Below are positions 1 through 6,124 of a stretch of DNA of 7,466 nucleotides, piece after piece. The translations under genes were made by a program, and so were the position numbers. The notes beneath the pieces are model-generated. The model saw only the letters and a program-made list of their open reading frames with translations, did not search any database and had not been told where the DNA came from. The first letter of the stretch is position 1, and each line of letters starts with the position of its first letter. Location: the NCBI GenBank assembly GCA_035493895.1, contig DATJHM010000090.1:1-7466 (forward strand), read 5' to 3'. Origin of the DNA: DATJHM01 sp035493895. Its GTDB lineage: Bacteria; Chloroflexota; Ktedonobacteria; Ktedonobacterales; Ktedonobacteraceae.

Positions 1-1659
1 CTGTTGCTCTCCCCTACCCAGTTCACGCCCTCGACGCATGGCCGAACGGCAGGAAAGGCTGATCAACAGATGATCTTCCCAATCCGGTGCATCTTCGGCC
101 GCTACCTCTGCCAGCTCTTGCAGATGCGCGACAAGCTGCTCGCTCCCCTCACTTACCGGCAACGACCGCACAAGAAAACTGCGTCCCCCAAAGCGCTCAC
201 ATTCTAAACCCAGACCGCGCAGCATCGGCAAACGCTGCTCTAAAAGATCCGCCTGATAGCGCTTCATCTCAATAATCACCGGCTCCAGTAACAAATGCGA
301 ATCTATACTCTCAGCCTGCTCACGCACACCCGCATACGTTCGGCGCAAATGCTCATAAATAATCCGCTCATGCGCCCGATGCTGGTCCACCAGATAAAGG
401 CTACCATCCGGCGCTTCACACAGAATCACCGCCTGCTGCAACTGCGCCAGCGGACGCAAACTGCCAATGACTTCAGCACTCCCCGGCGACGCACTCTGCG
501 CTCGATATTCGTCAGCACTCTCGGCTATATGAAGCCCATGACGGCGCGGCCCTGGCAAACGACGCTGGCTGGCAAGCATAGGACCCGGAAAAACGATGCT
601 CTCCGGCAGCGCAGGACTTTGCTCGAGCACGCTACGCACGGCTTCAGTCAACGCTTTCTTGATCCGTTCTTCGTACAACAAACGTACCTCTGTCTTCGCC
701 GGATGCACGTTGACATCTACTTCGGCGGATGGCACTTCCAGGGAGAGCACTAAAAGCGGATGCTTTCGTCTCGGTAACGCCCCTCGATACCCCTGCTCCA
801 ATGCGTCCTGCAAACCACGCACATGCACCCAGCGCCCGTTGACGAACAGGATCGCGTATTGCCGCGAACTCTGCGCCAGCGCACGATTCGCAATATAACC
901 GCGAATCGCGTAGTGCTCGCCATCACTGAGATCGACCGGGTAGAGCATTTCAGCCAGGGGCAGATGATACAATTCGGCTAACGCCGTCGCCAGCACTCCA
1001 CTTCCACTGGTCTGCAACGCGGTATGCTCGTCGAGTATCAGCGTAAAACGTACGCCAGGATAACCCACGGCATAACGCTGCACGATCTGCACGACATGCC
1101 CGTTCTCGGTACGCGCCCCACGCATAAATTTCAAGCGCGCAGGCACATTATAGAAGAGATCGCGCACGGTCACCGTGGTCCCATGCACGCGAGCACGCCT
1201 CTCCCGCTGCACGACTTCCCCGCCACGCACTGTGATTGCGACGCCCGCCTGCTCTTCTGCCAATCCCTCCGTCTCCAGCGCCCGACTGAGCAACGTTACT
1301 TCGGCTATCGCTGCGATACTGGCGAGGGCCTCACCCCGAAAACCGAGTGTCTGTAATGTCTCCAGATCGCCCAGACTGGTGATCTTGCTGGTTGTATGAC
1401 GCTGACAGACCTGCTCAATCTCGGACGCCGGGATACCAATACCGTCATCCGTCACGCGAATCAGCTGGAGCCCTCCCTGCCGCAACTCAATACGGATCTC
1501 ACGAGCACCAGCATCCAACGCATTCTCCAGCACTTCTTTGACGACTGAAGCGGGACGCTCGATGACCTCGCCAGCAGCAATGCGTTCAGCAACATCCAAC
1601 GCAAGCACATGCAACGGCCTGCGCGCGACAGGAGGCTCGTCGGAATAGGATTGGCTCAT
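1..1659 (-). CDS. mutL: DNA mismatch repair protein MutL, C-terminus cut by the window edge
   Basis: MutL links mismatch recognition by MutS to strand removal in the cytoplasm. The 553 visible codons show the GHKL ATPase motifs in order: KEVLENALDAG (residues 41-51, E42 and N46 matching E. coli E29 and N33), DDGIGI (71-76), RHTTSKI (87-93), GFRGEAL (106-112), FYNVPAR (169-175), and DVNVHPAKTEVR (315-326, K322 matching the E. coli ATP-contacting lysine). A variable linker follows (about 350-400), then the dimerisation/endonuclease domain with DQHRAHERIIYE (425-436) and SCR (536-538). The family motif is DQHA(X)2E(X)4E, so the fourth residue is Arg instead of Ala while D425, H427, E431 and E436 are kept. 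This is the nicking type of MutL, absent from E. coli. The final C(P/N)HGRP motif would lie beyond the left edge, with roughly 50-60 residues missing. The start is the ATG overlapping the mutS stop; 13 residues precede the conserved RPLHVLALDVAERIAAGE block. There is no strong Shine-Dalgarno, only an A/G-rich stretch, so expression probably depends on coupling to mutS. Confidence 0.97.
   Translation of the reverse strand, partial: MSQSYSDEPPVARRPLHVLALDVAERIAAGEVIERPASVVKEVLENALDAGAREIRIELRQGGLQLIRVTDDGIGIPASEIEQVCQRHTTSKITSLGDLETLQTLGFRGEALASIAAIAEVTLLSRALETEGLAEEQAGVAITVRGGEVVQRERRARVHGTTVTVRDLFYNVPARLKFMRGARTENGHVVQIVQRYAVGYPGVRFTLILDEHTALQTSGSGVLATALAELYHLPLAEMLYPVDLSDGEHYAIRGYIANRALAQSSRQYAILFVNGRWVHVRGLQDALEQGYRGALPRRKHPLLVLSLEVPSAEVDVNVHPAKTEVRLLYEERIKKALTEAVRSVLEQSPALPESIVFPGPMLASQRRLPGPRRHGLHIAESADEYRAQSASPGSAEVIGSLRPLAQLQQAVILCEAPDGSLYLVDQHRAHERIIYEHLRRTYAGVREQAESIDSHLLLEPVIIEMKRYQADLLEQRLPMLRGLGLECERFGGRSFLVRSLPVSEGSEQLVAHLQELAEVAAEDAPDWEDHLLISLSCRSAMRRGRELGRGEQQ
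1656..1659 (-). other. ATGA stop-start overlap joining mutS to mutL
   Basis: The mutS stop TGA (1658-1656) and the mutL start ATG (1659-1657) share the four bases ATGA. Such overlaps usually allow terminating ribosomes to restart on the next gene, keeping two partners at a set ratio. mutL lies in the -1 frame relative to mutS. The upstream stretch is A/G-rich but lacks a good AGGAGG match, which supports coupled initiation over independent initiation. Confidence 0.9.
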
Positions 1660-4343
1660 CGTCTCAGCGCACTTCTTTTCTTTTTTTGCTGCATAAAGAG
1701 CAGGTTCAACGCATCCAGTGGCGTAATCGCGGCAAGGTTGATCTCGCTCAAATCCAATGCTTCATCTTCGCTCTGTTCCAGGATCATTGCCGCCTGCTGA
1801 GCCTCCGCACTCTGCCAGGCATAGGGCAGGCCAGACTCGACGACCTGCCCACGCAATGGATATCCCTCGGCGGTGAGCAATGTGAGATCCTGATGCGCAC
1901 TGGTAATTCTGGTGATATCACTGTGCCCATTGGTCTCCAGTTGCTGCAAAACCGCTTCTGCCCGACGCACGATGTTGCTCGGCATACCCGCCAGTTTCGC
2001 CACATGCACGCCATAACTACGTCCCAGACTCCCCGGCAACACCCGATGCAAAAAGACGATCCCACCCTCTTCGTCATCGCTAATTGCCATCGTATAAACG
2101 ACAAGATGGGCAAGCTCGTCGGCCATGGCGGCCAGTTCGTGATAGTGGGTGGCAAACAATGTGCGCGCCTGTGTCTGATTATGTAAATGCTCGACGACGG
2201 CACGAGCAATAGCAAGACCGTCGTACGTGCTGGTCCCACGCCCTATCTCGTCGAGAATGACCAGACTATGCTGCGTGGCATTGTGCAGAATGGTCGCGGT
2301 CTCTTCCATCTCGACCATAAATGTGCTCTTGCCCGACGCGATATCGTCTTCGGCTCCGACACGCGTAAATATGCGATCCACAAGGCCAATGCGCGCACTC
2401 CGCGCCGGAACGAAGCTACCAATCTGTGCCAGCAAGGTGATCAGTGCCACCTGACGCAGATAGGTCGATTTCCCGGCCATGTTTGGTCCGGTGAGCAGCA
2501 GTACCCGCGCCCCCTCTTCGGCCTCCAGATCACTATCGTTGGGAATAAACACGTCTCCATCCAGCGCATATTCTACGACCGGATGACGCCCCCCGACGAT
2601 CTCCAATACCCGACCATGCTCAATCTGCGGCCGCACGTACCGCTGCCTCGCCGCTACTTCCGCCAGACTCAGCAGCACATCACACTTTGCGACTGTTGTT
2701 GCTGTACGCATAAGCTGCTCGTAATACACGCTGAGTTGCCGCAACAGGTCGGCATAAATACTCCGCTCCATCTCTTCGATCCGCTCGACGGCACTGAGGA
2801 TGCGCGCCTCGTGCTCTTTGAGATCGGGTGTGATGAAACGCTCGGCATTGACCAGCGTTTGCTTGCGCATGTAGTCGCCTGGAACAAGCTTGCTGTTAGC
2901 GTTGCTGACTTCGATATAATAGCCAAAGACTTTGTTAAAGCCAACTTTGAGCGATTTAATCCCCGTCCGCTCACGCTCACGCGCCTCTAACGAAACCATC
3001 CAGCGCCGAGAGTCACGAATCGATGCAAATAGGTCATCCAGCTCTGCATGAAAGCCGGGCCGAATGATGCGCCCATCATCGCCATCCTCGTCCTCTTCTC
3101 CATGCAACAATAACGCGCGCTCGATCAGATCGGTAACCTCTACGCAGGGATCAAGGTCAGCCGCCAGACTCTGTAACAGCTCGGCTTCACCGCCCGCGAG
3201 CACTTCACGCAACGCTGGCATCGTATGCAAATATTTTCCCAGCCCCAGCACTTCGTTACGCACAGCCGTTCCCTGGCGCACTCTGCCCGCAATCCGCTCA
3301 AGGTCTCCCAATCCCTGGAGATTCATTGTCAAACGACTGCGCAAAGCGGGACTCTCGTACAACTCTTCTACCGCCGTTAAACGCGCCGAAAGTTCGTTGA
3401 GATCGAGCAGCGGCTGTGTAATCGTACGCCGCATGTGACGCGCGCCCATCGGCGTCACGGTCCTATCGAGTACGTTCAGCAAGCTCCCCTGCGGCGTATT
3501 GCTGCGTGTCCCCTGCAACAGCTCAAGGTTCCGCTGCGTATGAGCATCCAGCACCATATAACTATTTGTACGATAGCTACGCAGACCGGTGAGCAGTGGC
3601 AGCAATGCCACGTTCATTTTTTCGAGATAGGCTACAATGGCCCCCGCCGCCGAGATCGCCTGTGGCGACTGCGCACAGTCATACGCGGCCAACGATTGCA
3701 CGCCAAACTGGCGACATAGTCGGCTCTGTGCATTCTCAAATTGAAAGAAGTAGCCGGGACACTGGGTGATCGTGATGATCTTCGAGGGAAACTGATAGGA
3801 GACTGGCTGGCTCCCTTCCACAAGCAAACACTCTACGGGCGCGAGGCGCTGAAGCTCGGCCTCTAATGCTACGGGCAATTCTTCCTGCGTAAACCACGTC
3901 ACGAGAAATTCGCCTGTGCTCACATCTACCGCGGCCAGCCCGGTCTGCCCTCGCCCCGGCGCAATGGCGACGAGATAGTTATTCAGTCTCGTGGGCAGCA
4001 GATTGGGCTCGGAGAGGGTTCCAGCGGTCAGGATACGCGTAACAGCACGATCGACAATCCCCTTGCCCACAACTCCTACCTGATCACAAACTGCAACTTT
4101 ATATCCGCGCTGGATCAGCTTACCTACATAGTTTTCGAGCGCGTGCAGCGGGACACCGGCCAGAGGGACGCGCTCACTGTCTGCCCCATACGCCCGGCTG
4201 GTAAGAACTATCTGTAGCTCACGTGCGGCAATATGCGCATCCTCGTCAAAGGTCTCGTAAAAATCTCCTACCTGATACATGAGAATGGCGTCGGGATACT
4301 GGCTCTTTATGCGTAAATACTGCTGACGCGCAGGAGTTGTCAT
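1656..4343 (-). CDS. mutS: DNA mismatch repair ATPase MutS
   Basis: MutS clamps onto mispairs and small loops in newly made DNA, then as an ATP-bound sliding clamp recruits MutL. At 895 residues it is a full-length MutS1. The mismatch-reading Phe-X-Glu is F28-Y29-E30 in GDFYETF. Connector, lever and clamp domains follow; the GFNKVFGYYIEVS block is at 468-480. The ATPase has Walker A GPNMAGKST (619-627), signature region GRGTSTYDG (701-709), Walker B LVILDEI (694-700, D698 E699) and ATHYHEL (731-737). A short acidic run (416-423) interrupts the lever/clamp region. QDLTLL (818-823) resembles a beta-clamp-binding motif. The C-terminal helix region ITPLDALNLLF ends in a basic QKKKRSALRR tail. The ATG at 4343 suits the family N-terminus (TPARQQYLRIK). 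Its Shine-Dalgarno is only a weak GAGAAG-like purine run. It has its own promoter upstream and overlaps mutL by four bases. Confidence 0.98.
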   Translation of the reverse strand: MTTPARQQYLRIKSQYPDAILMYQVGDFYETFDEDAHIAARELQIVLTSRAYGADSERVPLAGVPLHALENYVGKLIQRGYKVAVCDQVGVVGKGIVDRAVTRILTAGTLSEPNLLPTRLNNYLVAIAPGRGQTGLAAVDVSTGEFLVTWFTQEELPVALEAELQRLAPVECLLVEGSQPVSYQFPSKIITITQCPGYFFQFENAQSRLCRQFGVQSLAAYDCAQSPQAISAAGAIVAYLEKMNVALLPLLTGLRSYRTNSYMVLDAHTQRNLELLQGTRSNTPQGSLLNVLDRTVTPMGARHMRRTITQPLLDLNELSARLTAVEELYESPALRSRLTMNLQGLGDLERIAGRVRQGTAVRNEVLGLGKYLHTMPALREVLAGGEAELLQSLAADLDPCVEVTDLIERALLLHGEEDEDGDDGRIIRPGFHAELDDLFASIRDSRRWMVSLEARERERTGIKSLKVGFNKVFGYYIEVSNANSKLVPGDYMRKQTLVNAERFITPDLKEHEARILSAVERIEEMERSIYADLLRQLSVYYEQLMRTATTVAKCDVLLSLAEVAARQRYVRPQIEHGRVLEIVGGRHPVVEYALDGDVFIPNDSDLEAEEGARVLLLTGPNMAGKSTYLRQVALITLLAQIGSFVPARSARIGLVDRIFTRVGAEDDIASGKSTFMVEMEETATILHNATQHSLVILDEIGRGTSTYDGLAIARAVVEHLHNQTQARTLFATHYHELAAMADELAHLVVYTMAISDDEEGGIVFLHRVLPGSLGRSYGVHVAKLAGMPSNIVRRAEAVLQQLETNGHSDITRITSAHQDLTLLTAEGYPLRGQVVESGLPYAWQSAEAQQAAMILEQSEDEALDLSEINLAAITPLDALNLLFMQQKKKRSALRR
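1680..1686 (-). other. Candidate -1 slippery heptamer A AAA AAG near the end of mutS
   Basis: Read on the minus strand, mutS codons 886-888 are CAA AAA AAG (Q-K-K), which gives A AAA AAG in the zero frame, the same heptamer used in E. coli dnaX. In the -1 frame the next codons encode E-K-K-C-A-E-T and then the mutL ATG, with no stop between. A weak 3' pairing is possible between TGCGC (1671-1667) and GCGCA (1624-1620), starting 8 bases after the heptamer. No convincing upstream Shine-Dalgarno stimulator is visible. The heptamer and the open -1 frame are observed; frameshifting itself is inference. A chance lysine-rich tail is the main alternative. Confidence 0.4.
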
Positions 4344-4371
4344 AATTCTTCTCTACCACTATCTCTCTATC

Positions 4372-4381
4372 GTTTTAAAAC
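4372..4381. promoter_or_regulatory. Perfect palindrome GTTTTAAAAC at the predicted mutS start site
   Basis: GTTTTAAAAC reads the same on both strands and lies at about +1 to +10 of the predicted transcript. Its placement would suit a repressor-type operator, but A/T-rich palindromes of this length also arise by chance and no regulator can be named. Confidence 0.25.
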
Positions 4382-4387
4382 ACACGT

Positions 4388-4416
4388 ACTATACTATGTT
4401 CTTTCTAGTGTGTCAA
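4388..4416 (-). promoter_or_regulatory. Sigma-70-type promoter of the mutS-mutL operon
   Basis: On the minus strand a perfect -35 TTGACA (4416-4411) is followed by a 17-base spacer and a -10 TATAGT (4393-4388, one mismatch to TATAAT). Transcription would start near 4381, leaving a leader of about 38 bases before the mutS ATG at 4343. This is the best promoter match in the window, and its position directly ahead of mutS suggests the repair genes are expressed independently of the upstream TIR gene. Confidence 0.75.
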
Positions 4417-4476
4417 AAGTAGGTAGAGAGCCACCGGAAACTACTACTATCCCCAACTTCTTGACCTGGCACGAAG

Positions 4477-4577
4477 AGATCTGGCAATCGACAACCCGGT
4501 TTTTCCTTGATCTTACTATCCCCTCTGGCTTCTCATTGTATCATTAAAAATTCTGACCAGATCTTTGCATTGCCAGA
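4477..4577. repeat. Inverted repeats between the TIR-TPR gene and mutS
   Basis: The left arm AGATCTGGCAAT (4477-4488) can pair with either of two sites: CCAGATCT (4557-4564, 8 bases) or ATTGCCAGA (4569-4577, 9 bases). The pairings are mutually exclusive and the loop is about 70-80 bases. It lies in the 3' region of the TIR-TPR transcript and about 60 bases upstream of the mutS -35. No U-rich tail follows, so it is not a standard terminator. The rest of the 260-base gap (4344-4603) holds the mutS promoter and nothing else I can support. Confidence 0.35.
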
Positions 4578-4603
4578 CCATGCATCGTAGTTCTTAATTT
4601 GTA

Positions 4604-5836
4604 TTATGCGTTTAATTCTTTGTCTTTTTCGCGCAGTCTCTTGTCTACTTCAACCGGCTTCTTATCTGTTTCGGGCGGCCTCCTGTTTGCTTCCGGCGAT
4701 CTCCTATCTGCTTCCGACGGTCTCCTATCTGCTTCGGGCAGTCTCCTGTCTACTTCTGGCGGTCTCCTATCTGCTTCAACCGGTCTCTTATCTGCTTCGA
4801 GCGGTCTCCTGTTTGCTTCCGGCGGCCTCCTATCTGCTTCCGACGGTCTCCTGTTTGCTTCAACCGGCCTCTTATCCGCTTCGCGCGCTGCCACAGGTGC
4901 GCTACTCTTTTTCATCTCTTCCAGTATCATATATCTGCCTCTCTGGGCATCCCTATTGTGCGGATCCAGCCGGAGCGCATGCGTATATGATTTCAGCCCG
5001 TCTTCATACCGCCCCAGACCGTACAGCGCATTCCCTCTGTTATTCCAGAGCACCACATTGCTCGGATCGAGCCGTAACGCTTGCTCATATGCCGCCAACC
5101 CCTCTGCATACCGCTGCAACTCATACAGCGTATTGCCCTTGTTATTCCAGGCCATAATATAATTCGGATCGAGCCGTAACGCTTGATCGTACGCTGCCAG
5201 CCCCTCTTCATATCGCTTCAACTCATTCAATGCGAAGCCCTTGTTACTCCAGGCCCCAACATAGCGCGGATCAAGGTATAACGCTTGCTCACATGCTTCC
5301 AGCCCTTCTTCATACCGCCTCATCGCATACAGCGCATTCCCTTTGAGAATCCACTCTTCTTTTGAAGGCCACGTTTGCAGCATTTCTGCAATCGCTCCTG
5401 CAATCGCACCCGCAATGTTCCAGAGCACTTCGTCACGATTATTCCATTGCGACACGGCTACGGCATTGGGTGGCAGTCCACGCAAATTCCCAAATGGGGC
5501 ATTTCCCAGATAAACTGGATGCAGTAAGATGGGGATGACACAAGCGGTCCCCTCTTCATGACGAGCGACGGCACGCTTCATTTCTTCACTATAAAAATAA
5601 TTTGCCGCCATAAAGCGCGCGCTTACTAATAGAAGAATAATATGCGCAGTATTTAAACGAGACTCAATATCTTTTTGCCATGTATTGTCGGGTGAAATTT
5701 CTTGATCAATGCTGTCTACAATATGGTATTTTCTCTTTACCCCGGCAAGATGCTGATCCAGCTCATCACGCTCAGCTTTATCGCCTTGCGCGTAGCAATA
5801 GAAGAGTTTTAATGGCGGCGTCATTTTTGCTTCCAT
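4604..5836 (-). CDS. TIR domain-TPR protein with a heptapeptide-repeat tail
   Basis: This 410-residue protein has three parts. Residues 9 to about 130 form a TIR domain: strand LKLFYCYAQGDK (9-20), the DSIDQEISPDNTWQKDIESRL region (41-61), IILLLVSARFM (66-76), and YSEEMKRAVARHEEG (82-96), then VIPILLHPVYL. By alignment E85 of SEEM is the likely catalytic Glu of NAD-cleaving TIRs. Residues 159-294 are four back-to-back 34-residue TPRs. Residues 319-402 are twelve heptapeptides. No signal peptide is seen; a short Ala/Gly/Ile stretch (141-150) is too short to call a membrane segment. Bacterial TIR domains often deplete NAD or make nucleotide signals in phage defence, and TPRs are usually sensing or docking surfaces, so an effector with a protein-binding sensor is plausible but unproven. 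The ATG at 5836 is chosen for its AAGGAA Shine-Dalgarno; a second ATG lies at codon 5. No partner gene is adjacent. Part of the TIR-coding DNA (about 5580-5720) looks more A/T-rich than its neighbours, a possible sign of domain import. Confidence 0.93.
   Translation of the reverse strand: MEAKMTPPLKLFYCYAQGDKAERDELDQHLAGVKRKYHIVDSIDQEISPDNTWQKDIESRLNTAHIILLLVSARFMAANYFYSEEMKRAVARHEEGTACVIPILLHPVYLGNAPFGNLRGLPPNAVAVSQWNNRDEVLWNIAGAIAGAIAEMLQTWPSKEEWILKGNALYAMRRYEEGLEACEQALYLDPRYVGAWSNKGFALNELKRYEEGLAAYDQALRLDPNYIMAWNNKGNTLYELQRYAEGLAAYEQALRLDPSNVVLWNNRGNALYGLGRYEDGLKSYTHALRLDPHNRDAQRGRYMILEEMKKSSAPVAAREADKRPVEANRRPSEADRRPPEANRRPLEADKRPVEADRRPPEVDRRLPEADRRPSEADRRSPEANRRPPETDKKPVEVDKRLREKDKELNA
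4631..4882 (-). repeat. 21-base tandem repeat encoding twelve heptapeptides
   Basis: Exactly twelve 21-base units encode heptapeptides starting with Glu: EADKRPV, EANRRPS, EADRRPP, EANRRPL, EADKRPV, EADRRPP, EVDRRLP, EADRRPS, EADRRSP, EANRRPP, ETDKKPV and EVDKRLR. A degenerate thirteenth (EKDKELN) leads to the stop. Blocks of 15-17 bases are identical between several units, so the array grew by duplication. The product is a strongly mixed-charge segment with proline at nearly every seventh position, more likely an extended or disordered linker than a coiled coil. The array also keeps the opposite strand free of stops. Confidence 0.95.
4955..5362 (-). repeat. Four tandem 34-codon TPR units
   Basis: The TPRs (residues 159-192, 193-226, 227-260, 261-294) keep the pattern W-N-x-G-N-x-L-x-x-L-x-R-Y-x-E-G-L-x-x-Y-x-Q-A-L-x-L-D-P. 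Units 2 and 3 share a stretch of over 20 identical bases encoding QALRLDP (5062-5083 and 5164-5185), exactly 102 bases apart. This points to fairly recent duplication of whole units, while the first and fourth are more diverged. Confidence 0.9.
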
Positions 5837-5843
5837 GCTTGGA

Positions 5844-5850
5844 TTTCCTT
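5844..5850 (-). promoter_or_regulatory. Shine-Dalgarno of the TIR-TPR gene
   Basis: AAGGAAA on the minus strand ends 7 bases before the ATG at 5836; its AGGA core is 9 bases away. This favours that start over the ATG four codons further in. Confidence 0.65.
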
Positions 5851-5878
5851 ATCAAAAGAACCTGAAAATATCTAGTAT

Positions 5879-5887
5879 ATTCTATCA
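5879..5887 (-). promoter_or_regulatory. Candidate extended -10 promoter for the TIR-TPR gene
   Basis: TGATAGAAT on the minus strand fits the extended -10 form (TGn followed by a TATAAT-like hexamer, here TAGAAT). No good -35 lies 16-18 bases upstream. The start would be near 5872, giving a leader of roughly 35 bases. An overlapping TATACT (5879-5874) is an alternative -10. Confidence 0.35.
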
Positions 5888-6020
5888 TGGATGGAGGAAT
5901 CGACGCTAGTTTGAGAACATTTAGACCATAGGAAGAGCACCAGCACTGTTCGCGAGGATCTTTATCTGCTACAATACCTCTCATATTTGCTCTCTATCTG
6001 CTAACCCACAATATACCAGG

Positions 6021-6062
6021 GGAACATTCCACTATCCCGATTCGTACATACTATACTACGAA
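6021..6062. promoter_or_regulatory. Two dyads in the divergent intergenic region
   Basis: The 288-base gap (5837-6124) between the TIR-TPR gene and the MuiA-like gene contains GGAA-CA-TTCC (6021-6030) and TTCGTA-N10-TACGAA (6041-6046 and 6057-6062). The second dyad encloses TATACT (6052-6057), a possible plus-strand -10 without a recognisable -35. Another plus-strand extended -10, TGCTACAAT, is at 5967-5975. Both dyads are possible regulator sites; none can be assigned to a named protein. Confidence 0.3.
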
Positions 6063-6107
6063 CAACCATCGCAAACGGACCCACTCTGCTATAACCACTA
6101 TTCACAT

Positions 6108-6114
6108 AAAGGAG
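6108..6114 (+). promoter_or_regulatory. Shine-Dalgarno of the MuiA-like gene
   Basis: AAAGGAG is a strong anti-16S match located 10 bases before the ATG at 6125, fixing the start of the plus-strand gene. Confidence 0.8.
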
Positions 6115-6124
6115 TATCATACCT

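Noticed and set aside
1686..2990. Plus-strand reading frames of 166 and 267 codons inside mutS
   Set aside because: They lie opposite a fully conserved MutS ATPase and clamp region, start with non-ATG or unsupported codons, and resemble no family.
4540..4603. Rho-independent terminator for the TIR-TPR gene
   Set aside because: A run of five T occurs on the minus strand near 4546-4552, but no GC-rich hairpin directly precedes it.
4631..4882. Heptad repeat read as a coiled coil
   Set aside because: The seven-residue period fits, but Pro recurs in almost every unit and there are no hydrophobic a/d positions, so a coiled coil is unlikely.
4599..5162. Two overlapping plus-strand reading frames (187 and 183 codons) rich in Leu/Ser/Ala opposite the TIR-TPR gene
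   Set aside because: They are antisense to the 21-base repeat and TPR region, where repetition keeps several frames free of stops. The composition mirrors the repeat and there is no Shine-Dalgarno or family resemblance.
5778..5984. 68-codon minus-strand frame overlapping the TIR-TPR start
   Set aside because: It overlaps the well-supported TIR N-terminus in another frame, spans the candidate promoter, and has no recognisable motif.
5963..6003. Nine-base direct repeat TATCTGCTA at 5963 and 5995 as an attachment or iteron site
   Set aside because: Only two short copies are present, with no integrase, replication gene or flanking structure, so chance is the simpler account.
6021..6066. SOS (LexA) box near the MuiA-like promoter
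   Set aside because: GAAC elements occur, but none has the paired GTTC/GTTCG half-site at the required four-base spacing.
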